Origin: an uncultured Taibaiella sp. | GTDB lineage: Bacteria > Bacteroidota > Bacteroidia > Chitinophagales > Chitinophagaceae | Length of the DNA: 5,192 nucleotides | Direction of reading: 5' to 3' | Assembly (NCBI GenBank): GCA_937871155.1 | Contig: CALMXV010000242.1 | Coordinates: 1-5,192 of the forward strand | Translations under genes and position numbers: made by a program | Notes under the pieces: generated by a model | Database searches by the model: none | Seen by the model: the letters and a program-made list of their open reading frames with translations, nothing else | What the model was told of the DNA's origin: nothing | In this document: one piece after another, positions 1 through 5,192 of the stretch | Position numbering within the stretch: the first letter of the stretch is position 1 | Layout of the letters: each line of letters begins with the position of its first letter

Positions 1-781
1 CATTCGGAGGTGCTTCATTGATACCAACCACCAAATCTCTGGACAGCATACTGTCACAATCAAAATTCCAAGGATTAGGTTGATGATAGAGCCATTGATT
101 TTTTAATTTGAAACAGGTCATTTCATAAGTTAGTCCTACCACACCCATCCACCGGTAGAAAGGAAATTCCCAAAAATCATTAGTGTAACCCATGCCTTCT
201 ATAATTACCGTTTGTGCAGTAGGTAAACCTGTGGAAGAACCATAAGTACTTTTGATAAACCAACGGTAGCGCCAAGTACCATCCTGCCAATAGATACTGT
301 CTACAAGATCAACCCAAGCTTTATGAGGCAATATCCTCTGATAAAAATGCCTGTGAGTGCTATCTGTAATAGTATCCCCAGCTTGAAGAGAAAAATCATA
401 TAACAAATATTCTTTGGGGATATAATTTGGTGGAACTCCTTTATCATACACGAACCAAATTTTTTTTGCAGCAGTATCCTGATGTAGCCAAATTGCGTCA
501 CGTGCAGGTTGATTTCCGGGTGGAGGAAGGGGCATTCCATTGTCAAACCATTTGCCATAGAGGCAAAAATATCTTCTTCCTAAAACTGTTGTATCTATTC
601 CCTCAGTTCGGGAAACCATATATCTAAACTCATGAGGAGGATTACCGGGGATACCCTCTTGCCAATCTTCCCTTACTGTTATCCATACCGCGCTGTCCTC
701 AGGTATGGGTATGTAAGTATGTTGCCCTTTAGAATTGAAAAACGCCTGTAAAAGGATGAAAAGAAAAAAGGATTGTTTCAT
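1..781 (-). CDS. Secreted protein of the 'LLYDFSLxxGDTI' Bacteroidota type, 3' end cut by window
   Basis: Reading left from the ATG at 781-779, the frame stays open for 260 codons to the window edge with no stop, so the C-terminus lies outside. Residues 1-20 (MKQSFFLFILLQAFFNSKGQ) look like a signal peptide, with cleavage likely before Q20. The mature part carries signatures I know from a widespread family of Bacteroidota extracellular proteins of unknown function: LLYDFSLQAGDTI at about 126-138, EGMGYTNDFWEFP at about 195-207, and MTCFKLKNQWLYH followed by DCDS at about 221-244. The visible end, VVGINEAPPN, is the kind of linker that usually precedes a T9SS type A sorting domain, so I infer an exported protein of roughly 330-350 residues. 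No catalytic motif is visible. The start is 40 bp downstream of the truncated BNR gene, so co-transcription is likely. A shorter open stretch at 558-301 in another frame is a shadow of this gene. Confidence 0.85.
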   Translation of the reverse strand, partial: MKQSFFLFILLQAFFNSKGQHTYIPIPEDSAVWITVREDWQEGIPGNPPHEFRYMVSRTEGIDTTVLGRRYFCLYGKWFDNGMPLPPPGNQPARDAIWLHQDTAAKKIWFVYDKGVPPNYIPKEYLLYDFSLQAGDTITDSTHRHFYQRILPHKAWVDLVDSIYWQDGTWRYRWFIKSTYGSSTGLPTAQTVIIEGMGYTNDFWEFPFYRWMGVVGLTYEMTCFKLKNQWLYHQPNPWNFDCDSMLSRDLVVGINEAPPN

Positions 782-797
782 AAAAAAATAGTTTTAA

Positions 798-833
798 TAA
801 AGTTAAAATTAGTTTTTCACATTATCCAACAAA
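798..833 (-). promoter_or_regulatory. Weak Bacteroidota-type promoter candidate before the gene starting at 781
   Basis: On the minus strand, TAACTTTA (805-798) matches the TAnnTTTG -7 consensus except for the last base. TTG (829-827) lies 21 bases upstream, and TTTG (833-830) lies 24 bases upstream. The site sits at the left edge of the direct repeat and corresponds to the better match at 3161-3196. Initiation would give a very short leader before the ATG at 781. Because the last G is lost and the genes are closely spaced, readthrough from upstream may matter more here. Confidence 0.3.
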
Positions 834-1202
834 CGGATATGTTGTTTTACTGTAAACCATACCTAAAGTATAACCCCATGAACGTTGGTATTGACTCTCC
901 ATTTTCACCAACAGGACGATATTATTATGGTCAAGAGGATTAACGGCTATGTATTTAATACCCAAAGAACCCGGTATAACCAAGTTGCTGCCATTGCTCG
1001 CAGAAGCATCTGTGATATTCTGCCAATTGGCACCGCCATTTGTTGATTTCCAAAGACCACCGGCATCCGCCCCTGCCAAAATATGGTTGGTATCATTGGG
1101 GCTAACCCATATACCATTAATTCTGCCGATAGATTCATAATTATTTGTCCCCCAAGTATTCTGAAAAGGTCCTATACAACTCCATTGTCCTGAAAACTTG
1201 CC
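799..1202. repeat. Direct repeat copy A (404 bp), partner of 3162-3559
   Basis: This segment aligns in the same orientation with 3162-3559. It covers the 3' part of the BNR gene, its stop codon and the leader as far as a promoter-like site. Bases 853-1076 are identical to 3216-3439 (224 bases). Bases 1077-1133 are strongly diverged and 6 bp longer than their counterpart. Bases 1134-1202 again match with only two differences. Similarity stops abruptly at 1202/3559. No transposase and no inverted ends are visible, so this looks like duplicated gene sequence rather than an insertion sequence. Confidence 0.93.
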
Positions 1203-1517
1203 AGTAGAAGGGCAACTGGAACCGGTTGTTTTCATGAAATTTTTCATAGCGGCATTCATGGGTTTTGTAATATCCTGACCGTATCCCACGTCCCTGCTCA
1301 CTCTGGTACTCATGAAATACTGATGCCGTCTCAACATTTTTGCTTTTTTACCGGTATCGTTTGGGTCGGCAGCGAGTGCTTCCTGTATCTTAGTGGCTAT
1401 GGTGTCGTAGAAACTTGGGGTAACCCAGTTATACTTGAACGCCGGCTGAGATTGTCCGTAGCCAACACTCATACAACTTATCAATACAGCAAGCAGGATA
1501 GCAGATATTTTCCTCAT
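822..1517 (-). CDS. Secreted BNR/Asp-box repeat protein, probably C-terminally truncated (copy A)
   Basis: The protein has 231 residues. Residues 1-22 (MRKISAILLAVLISCMSVGYGQ) form a signal peptide, with cleavage likely before Q22. LISC at 12-15 resembles a lipobox but lies inside the hydrophobic core. The segment WSCIGPFQNTWGTNNYESIGRINGIW (about 112-137) followed by GGLWKSTNGGANWQNITD (about 153-170) resembles the start of a sortilin/VPS10-like or BNR beta-propeller. STNGGANW (158-165) fits the Asp-box S-x-[DN]-x-G-x-x-W. Such Bacteroidota proteins are, as I know the family, usually several hundred residues longer with more Asp-boxes and a T9SS sorting domain. This one stops after GMVYSKTTYPFVG, where further blades would be expected, and has no sorting domain. 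It is therefore probably a remnant, though it could still be expressed. The start lies 19 bp after the stop of the propeller gene, so an operon is likely. Its 3' half is duplicated at 3185-3559. Confidence 0.75.
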   Translation of the reverse strand: MRKISAILLAVLISCMSVGYGQSQPAFKYNWVTPSFYDTIATKIQEALAADPNDTGKKAKMLRRHQYFMSTRVSRDVGYGQDITKPMNAAMKNFMKTTGSSCPSTGKFSGQWSCIGPFQNTWGTNNYESIGRINGIWVSPNDTNHILAGADAGGLWKSTNGGANWQNITDASASNGSNLVIPGSLGIKYIAVNPLDHNNIVLLVKMESQYQRSWGYTLGMVYSKTTYPFVG

Positions 1518-1536
1518 AATGTAAAATTTATATTGT

Positions 1537-3141
1537 TTACTGAATGATTATTTTTTGAATTGCCTTTTCATTTTTATCGTTCTTGTACTGAACGATATAG
1601 ATGCCTTTCGACCAACTATGCACATCAATAGAAACGATACCCTTGCCTCGTTCTTCAACCAATCGTTTCCCTGTATTGTCCATTACCGCTACCGTATATT
1701 TTTCATTATGATTTAAAGGCTCTATATGGAGTCTGTCATTTGCAGGATTAGGATACGCATTGAATAAAGGTGATGCCGAGCTGCTTACTTCGCGAATCCC
1801 TGTAGATGAAGAACCAAGGATAGCTTGAAAGATGTCATCGCTTCCTCCTCGAAAAGGAAGTGATGAAAAAGCACCGCTGCTATTGGAATACTCCCCCAAA
1901 ACCCAAACCTTTCCGCCCGGCAATGTGTGGATCACACGACCATGATCCTGCCCATGAATAAATGGTGAAATATATTTACTTCCTAATACCAAAGCACTCA
2001 AAAGCGTACCTAAACTATCAGCCTGAACAATAAAGGCATCCCGTTTGCCATAGTTTGTATCTACCTGCCCACCCGCAGTGTCAGATACTCCTGCCAGCCA
2101 GATAGAGCCGTCTGTGGCACGGCATATAGATGCCGCACCTTCGCCACCACCGCCGCCATAGCAATTTTCCCAAAGCAACTTACCGCTACTATCCACTTCC
2201 ATCAGCCACATATTAGCCTTGAAGCCAATACCATGATGATTTTTAACATCCCCGTCTTTAGAAAATGTGGTGCCACCTATATATAAACCGTTTCTGCCAT
2301 TGGGTATGGCTTGTGTAGCTTGGTCTGATTCTGAACCCCCTATACTCCTGTGCCAAAGCATATTCCCTATACTATCCATACGGGCTATGTACACGTCGCG
2401 TTTGCCGTTATTTCCTTTACTTCCTACACAGTCATAATCGGTAGAAGAAGATGAAGCCACCATATACCAGCCTCCGCCCTCGGCATCTACAAGGGAAACC
2501 GGAATGTCTTCATCAGAACCTCCATAAACCCTGCTCCACTGCTTTCTGCCCATGCTGTCCACCTTATAAAGCGTGAGGTCTCTTGTCATCCAACCGCCAT
2601 AGTGCGTGGTAAAATTGCTGTCTGCCTGAAGGGAATGACCCAAAAAAATAAAACCTCCGTCTTTAGTAGGGTGAGGTTTGAATCCAATAATACCATGCTG
2701 TCGGTTCCATAATAAGTTTCCTGACCCATCATATTTGGTCATGTATAGACCTACATTTTTACGATAACCAAAAAGTATGCTGTCACCGTTAGGCATAAGC
2801 TGGATAATATACATGTATGCTGTATCCGTAACAGTATTAAGAACGCATCTAGTCCACTCCATAACCGAAGCATCTGCATTGTATTTGATAAAAAGAGTAC
2901 GATTGCCGGTGCTAATATTGCACAATGAGTCCAAATAGGTATTGGTAGATGTCCAGATCCCGTAAGAAACAATAAACCCTCCATCGGGAGTGACCGATGC
3001 GACCGATGGAAATGTGTGAACTCTATCATCGTTTGCAGAGCCAATACCTATTAATGAGTGAATTGTTGGCTTGGGAGTCTGAGCTACAGCAAGCTGAAAA
3101 GAAACAAAAAAACAGCTAATAAGAACGAAAAATAGTTTCAT
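1537..3141 (-). CDS. Secreted beta-propeller-like protein with T9SS type A sorting domain
   Basis: The protein has 534 residues and appears complete. Residues 1-20 form a signal peptide ending AVA, with cleavage before Q21. The body (about 30-440) is built of degenerate repeats of about 49-61 residues of the form 'DGGFI-x(n)-D-S-x-G-x-x-x-W-x-R-x-x-GG'. The conserved Trp occurs at 96, 145, 202, 263 and 324, and the sixth equivalent position (about 382) is Ser. Examples are VDSMGRKQWSRVYGGSDED, MDSIGNMLWHRSIGGSESD and VDSSGKLLWENCYGGGGGEG. This pattern suggests a six- or seven-bladed propeller, probably for adhesion or binding; no enzymatic residues are recognised. The C-terminus (about 458-534) is a type A sorting domain, with NAYPNPANDRLHIE at 461-474, a VAVMDNTGKRL strand, GIYIVQY at 513-519 and a basic end KAIQKIIIQ. 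This predicts export by the Sec system and then T9SS, with cell-surface attachment or release. A promoter-like site lies 20 bp upstream in repeat copy B, and the BNR gene follows after 19 bp. The exact ligand is unknown. Confidence 0.9.
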   Translation of the reverse strand: MKLFFVLISCFFVSFQLAVAQTPKPTIHSLIGIGSANDDRVHTFPSVASVTPDGGFIVSYGIWTSTNTYLDSLCNISTGNRTLFIKYNADASVMEWTRCVLNTVTDTAYMYIIQLMPNGDSILFGYRKNVGLYMTKYDGSGNLLWNRQHGIIGFKPHPTKDGGFIFLGHSLQADSNFTTHYGGWMTRDLTLYKVDSMGRKQWSRVYGGSDEDIPVSLVDAEGGGWYMVASSSSTDYDCVGSKGNNGKRDVYIARMDSIGNMLWHRSIGGSESDQATQAIPNGRNGLYIGGTTFSKDGDVKNHHGIGFKANMWLMEVDSSGKLLWENCYGGGGGEGAASICRATDGSIWLAGVSDTAGGQVDTNYGKRDAFIVQADSLGTLLSALVLGSKYISPFIHGQDHGRVIHTLPGGKVWVLGEYSNSSGAFSSLPFRGGSDDIFQAILGSSSTGIREVSSSASPLFNAYPNPANDRLHIEPLNHNEKYTVAVMDNTGKRLVEERGKGIVSIDVHSWSKGIYIVQYKNDKNEKAIQKIIIQ

Positions 3142-3160
3142 AATATAGTATTTGTTATCT

Positions 3161-3196
3161 CAAAGTTAAAAATAGTTTTTCACATTACCCAACAAA
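3161..3196 (-). promoter_or_regulatory. Bacteroidota-type promoter candidate for the 534-residue protein
   Basis: On the minus strand, TAACTTTG (3168-3161) is a full match to the TAnnTTTG -7 consensus. TTG at 3192-3190 lies 21 bases upstream, and TTTG at 3196-3193 lies 24 bases upstream. The spacing is on the long side, so the -33 assignment is uncertain. A start a few bases after 3161 would give a leader of about 14 bases before the ATG at 3141. The site lies at the left edge of repeat copy B and overlaps the end of the decayed BNR fragment. Confidence 0.5.
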
Positions 3197-3559
3197 TGGA
3201 TGTGTTGTTTTACTTTAAACCATACCTAAAGTATAACCCCATGAACGTTGGTATTGACTCTCCATTTTCACCAACAGGACGATATTATTATGGTCAAGAG
3301 GATTAACGGCTATGTATTTAATACCCAAAGAACCCGGTATAACCAAGTTGCTGCCATTGCTCGCAGAAGCATCTGTGATATTCTGCCAATTGGCACCGCC
3401 ATTTGTTGATTTCCAAAGACCACCGGCATCCGCCCCTGCAAGAATATAATTTTCACTATAGGCCCAGATTCCGTTAATCCTGCCTATCGCTTCATAATTA
3501 TTTGTCCCCCAAGTGTTCTGAAAAGGTTCTATACAACTCCATTGTCCTGAAAACTTGCC
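3162..3559. repeat. Direct repeat copy B (398 bp), partner of 799-1202
   Basis: This is the second copy of the repeat, in the same orientation and offset by 2363 bp (2357 bp after the 6-bp indel). The identical core is 3216-3439. The diverged segment is 3440-3490 and the near-identical outer part is 3491-3559. On the right, similarity ends at 3559, about 50 bp short of the terminator hairpin of the next gene. On the left, it ends within the promoter-like site of the gene starting at 3141. Confidence 0.93.
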
Positions 3560-3586
3560 GTTGGGAATAAATACCTGAATTAGCAA
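3185..3586 (-). pseudogene. Decayed 3' fragment of the BNR/Asp-box gene (copy B)
   Basis: The translation from GKFSGQWSCIEPFQNTWGTNNYEAIGRINGIW to SWGYTLGMV matches residues about 106-221 of the protein at 822-1517. It lacks the signal peptide and the first hundred or so residues. Upstream of 3559 the frame runs into unrelated sequence with only a TTG at 3586-3584 as a possible start, and a stop follows at 3598-3596. A single base change turns the Tyr codon of copy A (TAC) into TAA at 3217-3215. Past it the frame still reads SKTTHPFVG and then reaches the ancestral stop at 3187-3185. Gly in the 'SCIGPF' motif is Glu here. The Asp-box STNGGANW is intact. I see no credible start signal or export signal, so I call this a relic and not a gene. 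Confidence 0.8.
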
Positions 3587-3603
3587 GATATTGATTTAAT
3601 AAA

Positions 3604-3639
3604 TAAAAGCAAGGGAGACCGTTTATGACAGCCTCCCTT
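3604..3639 (-). terminator. Intrinsic terminator-like hairpin after the small lipoprotein gene
   Basis: On the minus strand, AAGGGAG (3639-3633) pairs with CTCCCTT (3617-3611) around a loop of about 15 bases. It is followed by the T-rich run GCTTTTATTTATT (3610-3598). It lies 22 bp past the stop codon at 3662, so it fits as the end of the lipoprotein transcript and separates it from the downstream gene cluster. The T-run is interrupted, so strength is uncertain. Confidence 0.65.
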
Positions 3640-3661
3640 ATACTAATAGAATTGATCTGTA

Positions 3662-4126
3662 TTAATTCTGTTTTAGCTTACCAGAAATAGTTATAGCTGT
3701 TCCATTTGATTCTTTGGCTTCTACGTCTGGTATTTCAATAGTTACTTTACCTCCACTTACTGTTATTGTTGCAGAAGGATTTGAAGCATTGTCTTTCGTA
3801 CCATAAGACTTACTTACGCCACCAATATTAGTAGCTGCTGTGATATACACTTCACCCGGTGCATCCGGATTGCCGGTAATCTTGTAAGTACCATTAGCTG
3901 TTGGTAGAACATTACCGTTGAAATAACAGGAGATAGAACCGGTATTAGTTCCATTGCTTCCGGCGGCTACTAATACGCCACCTGCACCTTGTACATTTAT
4001 AGCGGTAAAGGTGTTGGCACCAATTTTAAATTGGTTGTTGGTAATTGGGTTCAATACATTATTGGTCTTGTTGCAAGAACTCAATACAGCAATTGCTGCC
4101 ATACTCGTTAAAATAATTTTACGCAT
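3662..4126 (-). CDS. Small putative lipoprotein of unknown function
   Basis: From the ATG at 4126-4124 the protein has 154 residues. MRKIILTSMAAIAVLSSC is a classic lipoprotein signal: basic N-terminus, hydrophobic core and lipobox L15-S-S-C18, so Cys18 would be lipidated. The following residues (NKTNN) are not acidic, so I see no clear Bacteroidota surface-export signal, and the side of the envelope is undecided. The mature part is rich in Gly, Thr, Asn and Ser with alternating beta-strand-like stretches (NQFKIGANTFTAINV, GTYKITG, ATITVSGGKVTIEI, GTAITISGKLKQN), suggesting a small beta-sandwich. I do not recognise a named family. An in-frame ATG at 4153 would add nine residues before the signal peptide. 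That ATG overlaps the -7 promoter element and would probably not be in the mRNA, so I chose 4126. The gene appears monocistronic, with its own promoter and terminator. Confidence 0.82.
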   Translation of the reverse strand: MRKIILTSMAAIAVLSSCNKTNNVLNPITNNQFKIGANTFTAINVQGAGGVLVAAGSNGTNTGSISCYFNGNVLPTANGTYKITGNPDAPGEVYITAATNIGGVSKSYGTKDNASNPSATITVSGGKVTIEIPDVEAKESNGTAITISGKLKQN

Positions 4127-4150
4127 TTCAATAAAGGTTTTAATGAATAA

Positions 4151-4180
4151 CAAATATACTGTTATGTCTTAAAATTCAAA
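4151..4180 (-). promoter_or_regulatory. Consensus Bacteroidota promoter for the small lipoprotein gene
   Basis: On the minus strand, TTTG (4180-4177), an 18-base spacer and TATATTTG (4158-4151) match the Bacteroidota housekeeping pattern TTTG-N(about 19)-TAnnTTTG. Transcription would start near 4145, giving a leader of about 20 bases to the ATG at 4126. The site lies wholly in the 66-bp gap after the efflux channel gene. Confidence 0.7.
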
Positions 4181-4192
4181 TTATCCTATTGA

Positions 4193-5192
4193 TTATTTCC
4201 AGCCACCACCCAGTTGTTTATAAATAGCCACACTTGCGAGTAGCTGCTCTTTCTTAGTATCTACCAATTCCAAAGCGGCTTCTAAAGCATCTCTTTGGGT
4301 CATCAATACTTCAAAATAATCCACACGAGTCGCTTTAAACAAATCCGCCGAAACAGCAATAGAACGATTCAACGCTTCCACTTGCTTATCTTTTAAGGAG
4401 TAATTTTTTTGAAGATTATTGATATTCGCAATCTGGTTGCTTACTTCTAAATAAGCATTTAATAATGTTTGTTCATACTGAAGTAAAGTCTGTTTCTGAC
4501 GAGCATTTGCCATTAGATATTCTGCTTTGATAGCATTTTTATTGATTAATGGAGCTACTAAATCACCGGCTAAATTTGCCAATATAGACTCTGGTAATTG
4601 GGCTAAGTATGCTGGATTAAACGCTTGTAACCCCAAAACTGCTGAGATACCTAATGATGGATAAAACTCGGCTCTTGCAACTTTCACATCTAGCTTTGCA
4701 GCTTTCAATTGAAGCTCTGCTTGCTTTATATCCGGACGATTTGCGAGCAACTGTGCCGGTGTTCCTACTAAAATACTATCAGTAGTTATTTGTAGAAATG
4801 CAGCTTTTGTTCTTGGAATCGGCTGCGGATATCGCCCCAACAAAAAATTAATCTTGTTTTCTTCTTCTACAATTTGTTGGCGAATTTCAAACTCTTTGCT
4901 CTGCGAACTATATACTTCTGCTTCAAATTTTTTAACGGCTAGTTCTGTTGCTCTTGCTGCTTCTTTTTGTACATACACGATATCCAACGCTTTTTTCTGA
5001 AGCGCTATGTTTTGTAAAACTATATCTAGTTGATTGTCGAGAGCGATTAACTCATAATACGAGCTGGCTACTTCTGCTATCAAACTTGTTTGTACAAAAT
5101 GTTTCCCTTCTACTGTAGCCAGGTATCTATTTACAGCAGCTTTCTTTGCATTGCGTAATTTTTTCCAAATGTCCACTTCCCAATTTGATACT
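4193..5192 (-). CDS. TolC/OprM/NodT-family outer-membrane efflux channel, 5' end cut by window
   Basis: The frame is open from the right edge (first full codon 5191-5189) to the TAA at 4195-4193, showing 332 residues. Members of this family are usually about 450-490 residues, so roughly 120-150 N-terminal residues, including the signal peptide, are missing. GTG at 5176 is an internal Val, not a start. Visible hallmarks are SNWEVDIWKKLRNAKKAA at the left of the fragment (the family's WEvDlWGklR motif), a long helical segment rich in Ala, Gln, Glu and Lys, RPDIKQAELQLKAAKLDVKVARAEFYPSLGISA linking the two OEP repeats, a second repeat with LVAPLINKNAIKAEY, and the C-terminal signature ATRVDYFEVLMTQRDALEAA ending YKQLGGGWK. 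The family forms a trimeric channel across the outer membrane and periplasm. It works with an RND or similar inner-membrane pump and a membrane-fusion protein, whose genes I would expect upstream beyond 5192 (inference). The substrate cannot be told from this fragment. Confidence 0.95.
   Translation of the reverse strand, partial: VSNWEVDIWKKLRNAKKAAVNRYLATVEGKHFVQTSLIAEVASSYYELIALDNQLDIVLQNIALQKKALDIVYVQKEAARATELAVKKFEAEVYSSQSKEFEIRQQIVEEENKINFLLGRYPQPIPRTKAAFLQITTDSILVGTPAQLLANRPDIKQAELQLKAAKLDVKVARAEFYPSLGISAVLGLQAFNPAYLAQLPESILANLAGDLVAPLINKNAIKAEYLMANARQKQTLLQYEQTLLNAYLEVSNQIANINNLQKNYSLKDKQVEALNRSIAVSADLFKATRVDYFEVLMTQRDALEAALELVDTKKEQLLASVAIYKQLGGGWK

Noticed and set aside
427..627. 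Open frame of 66 codons on the plus strand
   Set aside because: It lies antisense within the well-supported gene at 781-1, shows no family signatures and has no promoter; it is a shadow.
949..1140. Plus- and minus-strand open frames of 63 codons inside the BNR gene
   Set aside because: Both are out-of-frame shadows of the real minus-strand frame at 822-1517.
1473..1517. LISC in the signal peptide of the BNR protein as a lipobox
   Set aside because: The Cys lies inside the hydrophobic stretch and a better signal peptidase I site (GYG before Q22) follows; lipoprotein status cannot be supported, though not excluded.
1521..1540. Short inverted repeat GTAAA...TTTAC between the propeller and BNR genes
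   Set aside because: The stem is only 5 A/T-rich base pairs and has no T-run after it; expected by chance, not a credible terminator.
1323..1547. Plus-strand open frame of 74 codons spanning the 5' end of the BNR gene
   Set aside because: It is antisense to the signal-peptide region of a gene with clear homology and shows no domain or start signal.
2751..3044. Minus-strand open frame of 97 codons within the propeller gene
   Set aside because: It is out of frame with the propeller and T9SS protein, which has a signal peptide and repeats in the other frame.
799..3559. Repeat pair as ends of an insertion sequence or composite transposon
   Set aside because: There is no transposase, no terminal inverted repeats and no target-site duplication; the repeat is itself coding sequence of a BNR gene.
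1..5192. CRISPR array, tRNA/rRNA, phage, toxin-antitoxin or defence genes
   Set aside because: No regularly spaced short repeats, no tRNA-like cloverleaf and no matching protein motifs were seen on either strand.

Overview
The window looks like a chromosomal segment from a Bacteroidota bacterium, probably of the Chitinophagaceae/Sphingobacteriales kind. Three things suggest this. One protein ends in a type IX secretion (T9SS) type A sorting domain, and its neighbours belong to protein styles common in that phylum. Promoter-like sites match the Bacteroidota consensus (TTTG, about 18-21 bases, TAnnTTTG). The DNA is AT-rich, with A/T-rich leaders and no clear Shine-Dalgarno sites. All genes lie on the minus strand, so transcription runs from the right end to the left.

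In order of transcription: (1) 5192-4193, the C-terminal two thirds of a TolC/OprM/NodT-type outer-membrane efflux channel, cut by the window edge. (2) 4126-3662, a small lipoprotein of unknown function with its own consensus promoter (4151-4180) and a hairpin terminator (3611-3639). (3) 3586-3185, a decayed fragment (copy B) of a BNR/Asp-box secreted protein. (4) 3141-1537, a 534-residue secreted beta-propeller-like protein with a T9SS sorting domain. (5) 1517-822, a 231-residue secreted BNR/Asp-box protein (copy A) that looks C-terminally truncated. (6) 781-1, a secreted protein with the 'LLYDFSLQAGDTI' signature, open to the left window edge; its C-terminal sorting domain probably lies just outside.

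The main structural feature is a direct repeat of about 400 bp (799-1202 and 3162-3559, about 2.36 kb apart). It contains the 3' part of the BNR gene plus the short leader that follows it. The copies share a tract of 224 identical bases, next to a short, strongly diverged stretch with a 6-bp in-frame indel. Each repeat ends at a promoter-like TAnnTTTG-type site just before the start codon of a different, unrelated secreted-protein gene. The genes at 3141-1537, 1517-822 and 781-1 are closely spaced (19 and 40 bp) and are probably expressed together.

I see no phage, CRISPR, transposase, tRNA, rRNA or defence genes. The region reads as ordinary efflux and cell-surface/secreted-protein content; the mosaic duplication is the part most worth a second look.
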